Assembly: GCA_009926615.1 (NCBI GenBank)
Contig: RFOM01000031.1
Coordinates: forward strand, 1-41,779
Direction of reading: 5' to 3'
DNA from: Pseudomonadota bacterium
GTDB taxonomy: Bacteria; Bdellovibrionota_B; Oligoflexia; Silvanigrellales; Silvanigrellaceae
Length of the DNA: 41,779 nt
Within the stretch, counting starts at the first letter, position 1; every line of letters starts with the position of its first letter. The translations under genes were made by a program, and so were the position numbers. The notes below the pieces were generated by a model. The model was not told where the DNA came from. It saw only the letters and a program-made list of their open reading frames with translations, and did not search any database. Positions 7,860-16,309 of this stretch are shown one piece after another.

Positions 7860-10800
7860 TAAACAAAATCCAGACTGGGCACCGTGCTTCCGACAGGAAT
7901 AACCGAATCAAAGAAGTTATAGATGACCGAGATTGTGTTGAGAGAAAAGTCGTGCAAACGGGCATCTTTGAATTTCAGGACACCGCGTCTGTTCACCAAC
8001 GGCTTTTCAGTCGGAAAAATGTTCTGGCTGTAAAGGGGCGATGAGATTTTCACCGAAAGAAAATAACTGTCTTCCGGCAGCTGTGACATCAGCACACCAA
8101 TCAAATCACCTTTAAATCCTGTGGTCAGACTCGTCGTGACTGCAGTTTTGGCCATCGCATTTGTCAGCGCTTCAATGCGGCGGTTGAGATCAGAAGTATT
8201 TCTGGCACGGCTTAACGCAGCAAGAAAATCCTGAAAATTGCGGACCAAGGCGACTTCGGTTGCCGAGCGGGTATCATCCCGTCGTTGGCTTGGAACTATT
8301 TTTGTCATCAGCGAAAACTGAGACCACCACTGTTCATCGCTGATCGCCAGCAGCTTGTCCATTGCCGCCTGATACAGGAGAAGATCCACCATCGTCACCA
8401 CACTTCCCCATTGATCTTTGTTGGTGTGCAGACGGGGCGAAAACACGATAAAGTTCGGGTCGGCGGCGACCTTCTGGGCGAGCACGACAGAATCATCATA
8501 AAGTTCCTGAGACGAGGTCGATGAATCCCACTGTCGGATGTTAAGCCCGAGAATGGCATCCTGATATTTTCCGTCGGGTGATTTTACACCCAGAAAGAAC
8601 GTTTTGGCGGTGTCCCTCTCCTGAATATCAAGGATGGGAGCCTTCCAGAGATTTTCGGTCATGTTCTCAATTTGATACTTGTAAACAATGTCTTTGGGTG
8701 ATTCGGAATCGGATTCCTCGATGTTGGCTTTCGTGCGCACGTCCAGCGTCGTGACCAGACTAAAAAGATTGAAACCCCATTTGCGCATCAGGAAGTCTGC
8801 ATCAATCTGTTTTCTCGAGGCAAATTGCGGCAGGGTATCCGTTCGCATTGTTGCGGCAATCAGACTCAGTGCCTCGCGGGCCCTCAGACGAGACTCAGCT
8901 GTTTGCACCGGAAGACTCCAGACCTCTCTGTCGATAGATCCCTTACGAATAGAACCTTCGAAAAACGGGAACTTCAGCGAGACGAATGCAACTCTTAATA
9001 CAGCTGCGACTTTAGCGCTCAATTCGGTGTAATGCGAATTGTCCAAAAGAACCTCGACTTTGCCGTCGGCACGGTCACTGATGAGCGTGCGCTTCAAATA
9101 AACCCGCGCAAGGCTCGCACCCGCATTCAGCTCAACGGGAGCATGACCGGTTGCCGACAGCGTTCCGCGCCCTTCCACATAGTCTTCAATCAGGATGGAA
9201 TACTTCTGCGGCAGTTTGATTTGGCCCGGAGCATAAGGCATCAGAAGCGCGGGCAGGTAGGCCGTCTTGTACATCCCCTCGCTCTGCCGCTGCACCGGAT
9301 AAATCAGGTTAAAGCTGCGGTAATAAGTGATTGAACTGCCTACCTGCGCAATGTTTGTGCCCAGAGTCCAGCCGATCACGAGCTGGTCGTGAACAAGATA
9401 CCTCTCGTTCATGTTGCGCGGCTGTTCGTTGCGGACAACCGACCGGTGAACACGCAAAATAATTCCGGCTGCAAAAGGCAAACCGGTTCCGGCAAGATCA
9501 TCCCCCGTCAGGCGCCACTCTGTTACAGGCTTAAAAGCGCGATCAAGAGCCGAATTAATAAGGGTCGCCTGAATACTCATGAGGGAAGGACTCAGATATT
9601 CAAAAAACGGCTTACTCATGGACTGAACCACTGCAAGAATTTTGTCCTGCCTCGAAGAACCGCCGCTGCCGCCCGACCCGTCGGGAAATTTCAAAGCGTC
9701 ATCGGAAACTTCGTCGGACGCTGCCACCGATTCATTTGCGCTGACTGCGGGAAAATCTTTTTCAAGTTCAAAAACTTTTACAAGCTGATTCCTGCGTGCA
9801 ATCAATTTTTCGATCAGGACCTTCTCCACCGACGGATCCCATTGTCCCGCACGGACTGCGCCCGCAATCTGATCACGCGACAAACGGGCAATCAGACGAA
9901 TCATCCAACGCGCGTCATCCCAAGTGGTGAATTGAAACAAATCACTGTAAAGCCAAGTCAGATAATTAAAAGACACAGAATCAGGTCGCACATCTTTGAT
10001 TATGTTCCATTTGAACCAGCCGACTGACTCCGGAAATGCAAAACTTCCGAATGCCCAACCCAGATCTCCGTTTGCAAAAAAGACTTGGTCGACAGATGAG
10101 TTTTTGCGCAAAATTGACTTATTCTGGCCTGATTCTTTCATGTCATTGTTTGCGATCCATGCCATGAACACCGGTAAAGCACGAACTTCGCGCGCATCGG
10201 GATGCCCGTTCTTCGTATAGGACCACGCACCCACGCGGATTAAGTCCTCGGAACGGCCTTCAAGCAATGCTTCCTTAAAAACGATAAAATCGCCCTGCTC
10301 GTCACGTCCGTCTTCCACTATTCCGAACTGCAGTTCCCAGTATGAGTAATAGCTCTCCATGTCACGGTGGAACAAAACCTTCTCACCGTCCTTGAACCTG
10401 ACCTTCACGTTGTTGATCCGCCGCGACGGGTCGGTGTTGAAGCCCAGTGCCGAGAGCAGAGTTGCCGCCGTGACTTCACTGTGCGTTTCGCTCAGAAACT
10501 TGAATTTAAATTTTCTCTTTTTGCCGTTGTGCATCCACGTGACATCAAATTTTGGCCGGCTTTGGGATCTTTTCACTTCATCAAATTGAAGTGTGGACCC
10601 GTCTGCCGGAAATTCGAAATCAATTCCCTGATACAGGCCGCTGCTCTTTTGAATCGTTCTGTCCATGGTCTGCTGGTTGACATCGACGTTGGTCCAATAG
10701 GCACCGTTGCCCAAGGGATTCAACAACGACAGATCGGCCCCTTCGGCCTTCAGGCGTGTCAGCTCATCGGTTCCGTAAAACCGGCTTTCCTTGGGGTTCC

Positions 10801-11296
10801 AAAGGTTTGATGCTTCGGATTGTGAGGAATTTCTGCGCTTCACCTGATAACGCTTGAAGACACCTTTTGCATAGCCGGCGATCTCTTCGTAATCCATACG
10901 GCGGCCTTCGCTCCGTACGGCATATCCGACGTGCAGGGCGGCAGCTCCAAGGTCGTATGCCTGCGTGCCGGAGGCATTGCGGAGCTGAGCAAGAATGGAG
11001 TCCAATCTTTCATAGGCCGAGAGCAGCGATGAAGAGCGCGCCTTCTTCAGGGCATCTTCCTGCGACTTCTGGCCGACATGGACGTAGTAATTGACAAGCC
11101 ACTGCTCATTTTCGAGCTGCGCTTTGTCCGTGTCAGACTTGAACGCATCAATTTTTTGCGCAGAGACACGGCCGCCTTCGAAAAAAGTGTTTTCGACGAG
11201 CGTCTGCATGGAAGCACCCAAACCGCCCGAGGCGGTGGCTCTGCCGACAAACAGCGAACAAACAAACATCATCAGTAAAACAAGGAAATTTTTCAC
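7856..11296 (-). CDS. Very large secreted protein of unknown function (1146 aa)
   Basis: An unbroken frame of 1146 residues, starting at GTG 11296 with a clear Sec signal (Lys-Asn, hydrophobic core, ATASG cleavage near residue 23). A Gly/Ser-rich linker (GGSGGSS) near residue 550 divides it into two parts of about 540 and 590 residues. The first part contains a stretch EVRALPVFMAWIANNDMKESGQNK that loosely resembles the catalytic region of secreted kinase-fold proteins (CotH/PI4K-like), but this is only a pattern impression. The second part looks beta-rich, with no family recognised. No lipobox and no transmembrane anchor after the signal, so periplasmic or exported. It may be translationally controlled by the hairpin at 11307-11340. 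Confidence 0.75.
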   Translation of the reverse strand: MKNFLVLLMMFVCSLFVGRATASGGLGASMQTLVENTFFEGGRVSAQKIDAFKSDTDKAQLENEQWLVNYYVHVGQKSQEDALKKARSSSLLSAYERLDSILAQLRNASGTQAYDLGAAALHVGYAVRSEGRRMDYEEIAGYAKGVFKRYQVKRRNSSQSEASNLWNPKESRFYGTDELTRLKAEGADLSLLNPLGNGAYWTNVDVNQQTMDRTIQKSSGLYQGIDFEFPADGSTLQFDEVKRSQSRPKFDVTWMHNGKKRKFKFKFLSETHSEVTAATLLSALGFNTDPSRRINNVKVRFKDGEKVLFHRDMESYYSYWELQFGIVEDGRDEQGDFIVFKEALLEGRSEDLIRVGAWSYTKNGHPDAREVRALPVFMAWIANNDMKESGQNKSILRKNSSVDQVFFANGDLGWAFGSFAFPESVGWFKWNIIKDVRPDSVSFNYLTWLYSDLFQFTTWDDARWMIRLIARLSRDQIAGAVRAGQWDPSVEKVLIEKLIARRNQLVKVFELEKDFPAVSANESVAASDEVSDDALKFPDGSGGSGGSSRQDKILAVVQSMSKPFFEYLSPSLMSIQATLINSALDRAFKPVTEWRLTGDDLAGTGLPFAAGIILRVHRSVVRNEQPRNMNERYLVHDQLVIGWTLGTNIAQVGSSITYYRSFNLIYPVQRQSEGMYKTAYLPALLMPYAPGQIKLPQKYSILIEDYVEGRGTLSATGHAPVELNAGASLARVYLKRTLISDRADGKVEVLLDNSHYTELSAKVAAVLRVAFVSLKFPFFEGSIRKGSIDREVWSLPVQTAESRLRAREALSLIAATMRTDTLPQFASRKQIDADFLMRKWGFNLFSLVTTLDVRTKANIEESDSESPKDIVYKYQIENMTENLWKAPILDIQERDTAKTFFLGVKSPDGKYQDAILGLNIRQWDSSTSSQELYDDSVVLAQKVAADPNFIVFSPRLHTNKDQWGSVVTMVDLLLYQAAMDKLLAISDEQWWSQFSLMTKIVPSQRRDDTRSATEVALVRNFQDFLAALSRARNTSDLNRRIEALTNAMAKTAVTTSLTTGFKGDLIGVLMSQLPEDSYFLSVKISSPLYSQNIFPTEKPLVNRRGVLKFKDARLHDFSLNTISVIYNFFDSVIPVGSTVPSLDFVY

Positions 11297-11306
11297 TGTG
11301 CAACAG

Positions 11307-11340
11307 CCCCCGCAACCGCCCGCAGCGGACGCTAGGGGGG
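11307..11340 (-). promoter_or_regulatory. GC-rich hairpin covering the ribosome site of the 1146-aa gene
   Basis: On the minus strand CCCCCC (11340-11335) can pair with GGGGG (11311-11307), with an inner GTCC/GGGC stem. The GGGGG arm, the only purine-rich tract near the GTG start at 11296, lies 10-15 bases upstream of it, so the fold would hide the ribosome-binding site. Confidence 0.4.
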
Positions 11341-11498
11341 ATTGCTCACTTCATCAACAAAAATTTGAACTCACACGTCGTGTAACACACAAAAATGACT
11401 GTCTAATCTTTCGACATCTTGCCCGCAAGAATCCTGCAGGGTATCTATCTCGGCAAAATAAGTGATTTTTTATCCAACCGATTTTTCGAGGTGTTCGC

Positions 11499-12047
11499 AT
11501 GCTGAAAAGAATTTTAAGTCTTGCTTTTGCGGCTTCCGTCTCTTTTTCGTCCGGATTGGCCTTGGCCGAAGACGGGCACGGACTTTCGTCCATGAAGGGC
11601 GATTTGGGAATCGAACTGAAAGTGTTCGACCACGCGATGGCCGGTGCAGTTAAAGATTTCGTTATTTGGGGAAGCGTGAACGAAAAAGAGGGTTCGAGCG
11701 AGTTGATCATGCGCCGCTTCGGGCAGGACATTAAATCCGTCTTCAAAAAAGGCGAGAAGAGCTTTGGCGGTGTGGTTTCGTCAAGCTCCGAACAAGGCCT
11801 CAGAACGACCTCAATTCAATTTGAAGGACTTGACCGCCAAAAGAATGAATACCGGTTTACCGTGAACAACAGTCCGGTCACTGCGATTGTGACTTCCGAG
11901 GACTTCCAAAACAATCACTTCATCAAGCCGACGTACACCGTCAACACAGGAAGCGGCCAGACCTACTCATTCAAATTTGAAGGACAGGCCTGCTATAAAT
12001 ACTCGCTTCACATCCTGACAATGATGATTGCTGCGCTCTCGCACTGA
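11499..12047 (+). CDS. Exported protein of unknown function (182 aa)
   Basis: ATG 11499 has GAGGTG five bases upstream. Residues 1-23 are a Sec signal peptide (LysArg, hydrophobic core, LALA|ED cleavage). The mature part of about 160 residues is rich in short beta-type segments (Ser/Thr/Val alternation, NEYRFTVNNSPVTAIV) and has a single cysteine near residue 167 (QACYKYS) followed by a hydrophobic C-terminal stretch (LHILTMMIAAL). I recognise no family. It is divergent from the 1146-aa gene, sharing a 202-base region that includes a near-palindrome ACACG-T-CGTGT at 11373-11383. Confidence 0.65.
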   Translation: MLKRILSLAFAASVSFSSGLALAEDGHGLSSMKGDLGIELKVFDHAMAGAVKDFVIWGSVNEKEGSSELIMRRFGQDIKSVFKKGEKSFGGVVSSSSEQGLRTTSIQFEGLDRQKNEYRFTVNNSPVTAIVTSEDFQNNHFIKPTYTVNTGSGQTYSFKFEGQACYKYSLHILTMMIAALSH

Positions 12048-12072
12048 GAGCTGCCGCGGCAGGGTGAGCGAA

Positions 12073-12115
12073 ATGTGCTGACTGAGCGTCGCCGTTTTTG
12101 ACGACTGCAGCACAT
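12073..12115 (+). promoter_or_regulatory. Stem-loop between exported protein and HAMP gene
   Basis: ATGTGCTG (12073-12080) pairs perfectly with CAGCACAT (12108-12115); an inner CGTC/GACG pair (12087-12090 with 12100-12103) can stack in the loop. No T-tract follows, so it may be a Rho-dependent end, an mRNA 3' structure, or part of the control region of the HAMP gene. Confidence 0.4.
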
Positions 12116-12123
12116 CCCGCACG

Positions 12124-12166
12124 TGTCATTGGTTAATATCCCATTAAATGCGCAATTAACCAGACA
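12124..12166 (+). promoter_or_regulatory. Inverted repeat directly upstream of HAMP gene
   Basis: TGGTTAAT (12130-12137) and ATTAACCA (12155-12162) form a perfect 8-bp inverted repeat, extended by TGTC (12124-12127) and GACA (12163-12166) across a two-base bulge. The ribosome site AGGA (12170-12173) and ATG 12180 follow at once, so it may act as an operator or a leader hairpin. Confidence 0.45.
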
Positions 12167-12179
12167 CACAGGACCGGCC

Positions 12180-12800
12180 ATGAAAACCCAACGCAGACAG
12201 TTCAAAAACTACTGGATCCATCCCCGCTTTCAGACACGCTACATCGGGACTCTTGTCGGCAACGCAATCATCAGTCTGCTTTTGTTCGGTTATGTCATCT
12301 ACAGTACCTACCGCGACAACATTGAACTCATTCTCAGCATGGTTCCGGATCCCGCAGAGATAAAAGAAAGACTGGCACCAAGTAATAATCTGCTGCTCTT
12401 CAACTTTGTTTTTGCCGGCATCGTGTTCGTTATTACAACTGCGCTGGTCGCTCTGGTTTTTTCGCACAAAACTGCCGGACCATTGTTTCACATCAAAAAG
12501 GTTGCCCAGAAGATTCACTCCGGAGAGATGTCGACACGCATCAAGCTGCGCCCAAGCGACGACTTTAGAGAAGTTGCCGAACATTTGAATTCTGCCTTCG
12601 AGAAAATCTCGAATCCGGAAGGAAAATATTTTCAACTCGCACAGCACGATGAATTGTCGAATATCCCAATGACCCTTGAAAGACTCAGCACACTTGTAAA
12701 ACAGGGCTACGTGACTTCCGAAAATATGGTTTTCGAAATCAAAGAGCCGGACAAAAAAGAGCCGGTCGGTACGTTACTTAAAAATGCGGGATTAAGCTGA
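12180..12800 (+). CDS. HAMP-only membrane protein, paralog of 28856-29488
   Basis: A 206-residue inner-membrane protein with a basic N-terminus (KNYWIHPRFQTRYIG), TM1 at about 20-45, a short periplasmic loop of about 35 residues, TM2 at about 75-100, and a cytoplasmic HAMP domain (FSHKTAGPLFHIKKVAQKI ... LRPSDDFREVAEHLNSAF, about 101-155). No kinase, methyl-accepting or cyclase output domain follows, only a helical tail of about 50 residues. HAMP domains relay conformational change across the membrane, so it may signal to, or form dimers with, another protein. ATG 12180 was chosen over GTG 12123 because AGGA lies six bases before it. Stop overlaps the convergent Dam gene by 9 bases. Clear paralog at 28856-29488 with the same FSHKxAGPxFxIK and LRPxDDFREV motifs. 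Confidence 0.8.
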   Translation: MKTQRRQFKNYWIHPRFQTRYIGTLVGNAIISLLLFGYVIYSTYRDNIELILSMVPDPAEIKERLAPSNNLLLFNFVFAGIVFVITTALVALVFSHKTAGPLFHIKKVAQKIHSGEMSTRIKLRPSDDFREVAEHLNSAFEKISNPEGKYFQLAQHDELSNIPMTLERLSTLVKQGYVTSENMVFEIKEPDKKEPVGTLLKNAGLS

Positions 12801-13661
12801 AGTTGACCCTGCCTGCTCAAAGGGCAGTGTAACTGAGTCCGGAGTGAGAAGCACCAGAACTTCATCAATCACCCCGCGGCCGGAGCCTTTTGAATTAATT
12901 GACCTGCGGGCCGCAACCCTTTGGACCTGCTCACCGGCAAACAAATCGAGAATGAACGGGGCGGCGGAGTTGGATATGGCAACTATCGCTCCCCTTCGTG
13001 CGGCAGCCGAACAAGCATCCCGCAATCGCCTCTGTTCGTCCTGCGAAAATCCGCCCTGTGTATAGGCATTGAAGGATGAGGTCCTCGACAGCGGCTCGTA
13101 AGGCGGATCGCAATACACAAAATCACCGCTCCGTGCCTCAAGTATGGCGTTTGCAAAGTCGCCATGACGCAGTTCGGCAGACTTCAGTCTGCCGCTCACC
13201 TGAAGGACATTTTGTGCGTCATAAAGAGCAGGACACTTGGGACGGTGACCAAAGGGCACATTGAACCTTCCCTGCAGGTTTTGCCGGTACAGGCCGTTAA
13301 AGCCGGTCTTGTTGAGAAAAACTGTCCGCGCGGCCTGAGCCAATGCGGACGATGGCGTTCCTGCTCGCAGTTGATAATAAAACTCACCTGAATATCGGGC
13401 CGCCAGAGAGTCCAGCTCAGACATAAGTTCGAGCGGTTGTTCCTTTATGACCGAATAGAGGTTTATGAGCTCGACGTTTGAATCGTTCAGCAACGAAGGA
13501 ATTCCCTGCTTCAAACTCAAAGACACCGCTGCGCCGCCCAAAAAAGGCTCAATCAGGCGGTCAAAGTGTGGAGGAAAATGTTCAACAAGACGGCTCAGAA
13601 TTTGCGATTTGCCGCCGGCCCACTTCAATGGCGGCTTTGCGCGATTCTGCAAATCAAACAT
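12792..13661 (-). CDS. dam: DNA adenine methylase (D12 class, Dam-like)
   Basis: A 289-residue N6-adenine methyltransferase. Residues 10-17 (PPLKWAGGK) are the family start, FLGGAAV (40-46) is AdoMet-binding motif I, NKTGFNGLYRQN (117-128) and GRFNVPFG (131-138) match the Dam target-recognition region, and DPPY (185-188) is the catalytic motif IV. That order is the alpha class and points to GATC as target, by family only. ATG 13661 has GGGAG ten bases before it; a TTG at 13670 is too close to that site. No restriction endonuclease is adjacent, so it looks like an orphan methylase for replication, repair or gene regulation. It is convergent with the HAMP gene. Confidence 0.88.
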   Translation of the reverse strand: MFDLQNRAKPPLKWAGGKSQILSRLVEHFPPHFDRLIEPFLGGAAVSLSLKQGIPSLLNDSNVELINLYSVIKEQPLELMSELDSLAARYSGEFYYQLRAGTPSSALAQAARTVFLNKTGFNGLYRQNLQGRFNVPFGHRPKCPALYDAQNVLQVSGRLKSAELRHGDFANAILEARSGDFVYCDPPYEPLSRTSSFNAYTQGGFSQDEQRRLRDACSAAARRGAIVAISNSAAPFILDLFAGEQVQRVAARRSINSKGSGRGVIDEVLVLLTPDSVTLPFEQAGSTSA

Positions 13662-13887
13662 CAGCAGCAAACTCCCTCATGCCATTCTCCGTTGCCCACA
13701 GATCATTTAGCCCGCTCAAGATCCGGCAGTCAACTTGCGGAGCCGGCCGGACCAAACCCTTCACCTCCTGCCGCGAGTTTAGCCAAGGCTGCCGGAGCAT
13801 CATTCGGATAAAGAAGTCATCGACTGACTGGCATAACGTGCTTCTGCGCTGCTGCAAAAAATGCAGTGTTCCGGATGCAAGTGCCAA
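13654..13887 (-). CDS. Doubtful small ORF overlapping the dam start
   Basis: A 77-codon frame from TTG 13887 (open back to a stop at 13905) that ends with TGA at 13654, a few bases inside dam. The ribosome site of dam lies within it, so the two could be translationally coupled. There is no ribosome site before its own TTG; an internal Met pair near 13807 is an alternative start. No family is recognised and the Arg/Leu-rich sequence is not obviously structured. It could equally be leader sequence. Confidence 0.22.
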   Translation of the reverse strand: MALASGTLHFLQQRRSTLCQSVDDFFIRMMLRQPWLNSRQEVKGLVRPAPQVDCRILSGLNDLWATENGMREFAADV

Positions 13888-13993
13888 AGTCGCGATAGGA
13901 ATTTAAGAAATTCAATTCTTTGTCGAAAACTCGGTAGGCACAGGAATGTGCAATTCATCTGATTGAATAAGTAAAGGCCGGAATACAGACTGA
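13662..13993. other. Divergent intergenic region, dam / 381-aa gene
   Basis: About 330 bases between the two divergent starts. Apart from the doubtful frame at 13654-13887 it holds no clear gene. The right half (13888-13993) is AT-richer and should contain both promoters, but no strong -35/-10 pair stands out. Confidence 0.4.
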
Positions 13994-15139
13994 ATGAAAG
14001 CGACTGAGACCGCGAAAATTTTAAGTGACAGGCTGCCGACCCCGCAGAGTAACGCTGCGCAGCGGTCTGTGGATCGTGTCGCGCGAATCTTCGGTCAAAA
14101 AATAATCGAACGGCATGCCTGTGAGGCCCTTTGGCCGTCTGAACGCAATTATGCGCTTGCGCGGCTGTTGAGGAAACTGAATGCGGAGCTTGCGGACGCA
14201 TATTCAAAAAATTGCGAGACTGCAGAACCGCAACAACTGGAAATTGCCCGATCAAGGATTATTGAACTTTGTCAGGCTGCCGGAATTGAACACATCAGGC
14301 TTAAGCCGGACAGGAGAATTCTGCCTGCCGAAGACAACATACAGGACGCGTTGATTCTTGCGTCGACTGCCTATTCTTTGGGAAATCTTTTCTTTGAGAG
14401 ATTTTTTGCCCTGTTTCCGCAAAACGGAATTCAGGCCGCAAACATTCCTCTCGCGCGCAGTGTCGGTGTTTGGTTGGCCGGACAGGCTCTTCTTGAACTC
14501 TATCTGGATCCGTGGAAACTCAACACAGAAAAGGAAACACCGTCCGAATCTCTAAATCCGGTTTTTGACTCTCTCAATTTGGACCAGTTGCGCGAGCTTG
14601 CACTTCAAATGGGAATCGATCCCCGCGTCAGCTGGACCGAGAGCAGAATCAGACAGAATATCGTAACCGAAGTCACGGGCTTCGGTCAGCAAAATGTCCG
14701 CCAGATAAAAGTTTCAGCACCAAAATATAGAACAATTCTGCTGAGCGTCTGCGAGGAAGTTATTCCGGAGAAATTTGCACCGCAGGATGCGGAACGGCAG
14801 CTTGAGGATCGCATTCTTGAAACTGTTCTTCAACGAAGAGAAATATCCCTTGCCAAAAATTCTCAGAGTGCTCTGTCGGCCAATGGAATTCATGTTGACC
14901 CTTCGGAATCCGATTTGACGCGTCCTGCAAAAGAAATTTCCAAAAAAACATTGTCTCTGGTCCTGTTCCTTGCATCGACACGCAGGGAACTTGCGATTGA
15001 ATGCTCAAAAGACTTCCCTGCCGGTGAAAAGGTCGCCCGATTTTTTCTCAGGTGGTTGAAAATTCACATTCCAAATAAAATTGCGTCCTCACTTAAAAAA
15101 TTTGCAGAAAACGCGCGCAGGACGAACTTCAATCGTTAA
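13994..15139 (+). CDS. Unknown cytoplasmic protein (381 aa)
   Basis: A largely alpha-helical protein without signal peptide or membrane segment, starting at ATG 13994 with only a weak site (GGAA, 9 bases upstream). Residues about 195-225 (LDQLRELALQMGID...ESRIRQNIV) resemble a SAP/Rho-N-type helix-extension-helix element, which often binds nucleic acid, but this is a weak pattern match. The C-terminus is basic (LKKFAENARRTNFNR). I recognise no family. It is divergent from the Dam methylase and ends directly on the terminator of the convergent lipoprotein gene. Confidence 0.65.
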   Translation: MKATETAKILSDRLPTPQSNAAQRSVDRVARIFGQKIIERHACEALWPSERNYALARLLRKLNAELADAYSKNCETAEPQQLEIARSRIIELCQAAGIEHIRLKPDRRILPAEDNIQDALILASTAYSLGNLFFERFFALFPQNGIQAANIPLARSVGVWLAGQALLELYLDPWKLNTEKETPSESLNPVFDSLNLDQLRELALQMGIDPRVSWTESRIRQNIVTEVTGFGQQNVRQIKVSAPKYRTILLSVCEEVIPEKFAPQDAERQLEDRILETVLQRREISLAKNSQSALSANGIHVDPSESDLTRPAKEISKKTLSLVLFLASTRRELAIECSKDFPAGEKVARFFLRWLKIHIPNKIASSLKKFAENARRTNFNR

Positions 15140-15172
15140 AAAAAAACCCGACACGCACTTCGGCGGGTCGGG
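15138..15172 (-). terminator. Intrinsic terminator of the 352-aa lipoprotein gene
   Basis: On the minus strand CCCGAC (15172-15167) pairs with GTCGGG (15152-15147), with an inner CGC/GCG pair and a short loop, followed by nine T (A9 at 15138-15146 on the plus strand). It lies about 25 bases past the lipoprotein stop and touches the stop codon of the convergent 381-aa gene. Confidence 0.85.
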
Positions 15173-15196
15173 CGACTGAGGGGAAACACTGCGGAT

Positions 15197-16255
15197 TTAC
15201 TTCTGCGAAGTCTTTCCGCAATCTTCAAGTCTGAGTTTCAGTTCTTCAATCTTCTTTTCTTCACCGCCGTTGCGGGAGAGGAAGATTTCGTTTTCGCTGA
15301 AGCGGATGTTCAACACATTCGCGGTGTTTCCGGCTTCGGCCGTTTTACTCTTCGTTATCAGCAGACGTCCGCTGACAGGCTTGCACTCACCGGTGAACTT
15401 CACCTGCTCGTAAACAATGTCTACCTTACGGTCTTCACCGTGGGCAATTTGCACATGACCCGATTGAATGAGCTTGTGAACCAAAGCACCGCTGGCTGCG
15501 TCGCGCACAACTTCAACTTTGAGCGGCGCCTCTTCGATTGTTTTGCGGGAGTTTTTTTGCTCTGCGGAAGCGCCGTCTTTGAGCTTGTTCACCGTCGAAG
15601 ACGCGCTGAACGACACTGTCTTGCTGACGATGAGCTTGCCGTCCTGCTCAGTCGCCGCGCCGAAATTCACAGTTTTGGTTCCTTCGCTTTCAACTTTTCT
15701 CGAGCTTTTGATTTGTCCGTCCAGTTTGAGCGAACGCTCTGCCGAGCGTGAATGCTTTGCTTCAACTGACGAACCTACGATCTGTGCGAGTTTTGACTTG
15801 ATGATTTTCACCGGTCCCTGAGCCGTCTTGCACTCGACAGCCAGCTCCTTGCCGTACGCTGCAGAGTACACGCGCTCATAAGTGCTCTCGATGGCTGCCT
15901 GCCGCTCGACACGGCCCTTGCGCGTGGTTCTGTCGGAATCTTTTTCCACGGTCTTCTGTTTGCTGAGGGTCAGCTTTCCGGCCTCGACGACACAGTTCTT
16001 CTCAAGCGACTTTTGCTTGTTTGCAGCCAAACCCAACGCAGAAACTCCGGCAGCATCGTCTTCCAGATCGAGAAGCGAAGAAACCTCTTCGACGTGGTCT
16101 GCAACAAGCTCATCTGCCTCGTCACTCGCATCGGCAACACCCATCAGTGCGCTCTCGTCGCCGGTCAGAACGGGCGAAGCCTGCTTGACGGTTCCGCATG
16201 CTGCGAGGACACTGAAAGGGAGAATTGCGAGAACTGATTTTACTGTCATCTTCAT
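15197..16255 (-). CDS. Lipoprotein, paralog of 19570-20703
   Basis: 352 residues from ATG 16255, chosen for GGAGG five bases upstream; in-frame codons further upstream have none. The lipobox is VLAAC with Cys20, followed by Gly, suggesting transport to the outer membrane. An acidic low-complexity stretch (about 35-75) precedes a Lys/Arg/Ser/Thr-rich body with short repeats of charged residues. Four cysteines (KNC, VEC, GEC, EDC contexts) are in the same order as in the paralog at 19570-20703. The best-matching segment is SRK...GT..(V/I)NF.AAT, and both also share C.P..G(R/K)(L/I) near the C-terminus. The function is unknown. It has its own promoter with a palindromic operator candidate (16324-16352) and a strong terminator (15138-15172), so it is a single-gene unit. 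Confidence 0.75.
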   Translation of the reverse strand: MKMTVKSVLAILPFSVLAACGTVKQASPVLTGDESALMGVADASDEADELVADHVEEVSSLLDLEDDAAGVSALGLAANKQKSLEKNCVVEAGKLTLSKQKTVEKDSDRTTRKGRVERQAAIESTYERVYSAAYGKELAVECKTAQGPVKIIKSKLAQIVGSSVEAKHSRSAERSLKLDGQIKSSRKVESEGTKTVNFGAATEQDGKLIVSKTVSFSASSTVNKLKDGASAEQKNSRKTIEEAPLKVEVVRDAASGALVHKLIQSGHVQIAHGEDRKVDIVYEQVKFTGECKPVSGRLLITKSKTAEAGNTANVLNIRFSENEIFLSRNGGEEKKIEELKLRLEDCGKTSQK

Positions 16256-16309
16256 ACCGACCTCCAAATTCGCCTGAATGGCGTTACATGACATGTCGGA
16301 TTTTTTTTG

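Noticed and set aside
11354..11746. Minus-strand frame of 130 codons
   Set aside because: It runs antisense to the signal peptide and start of the 182-aa exported protein and lacks a ribosome site.
12048..12072. CTGCCGCGGCAG palindrome as terminator of the 182-aa gene
   Set aside because: A short self-complementary site without a loop of useful size or a T-tract.
13800..14255. 151-codon minus-strand frame
   Set aside because: It lies opposite the start of the 381-aa gene, is rich in His/Cys/Arg as expected for an antisense frame, and has no signal or family.
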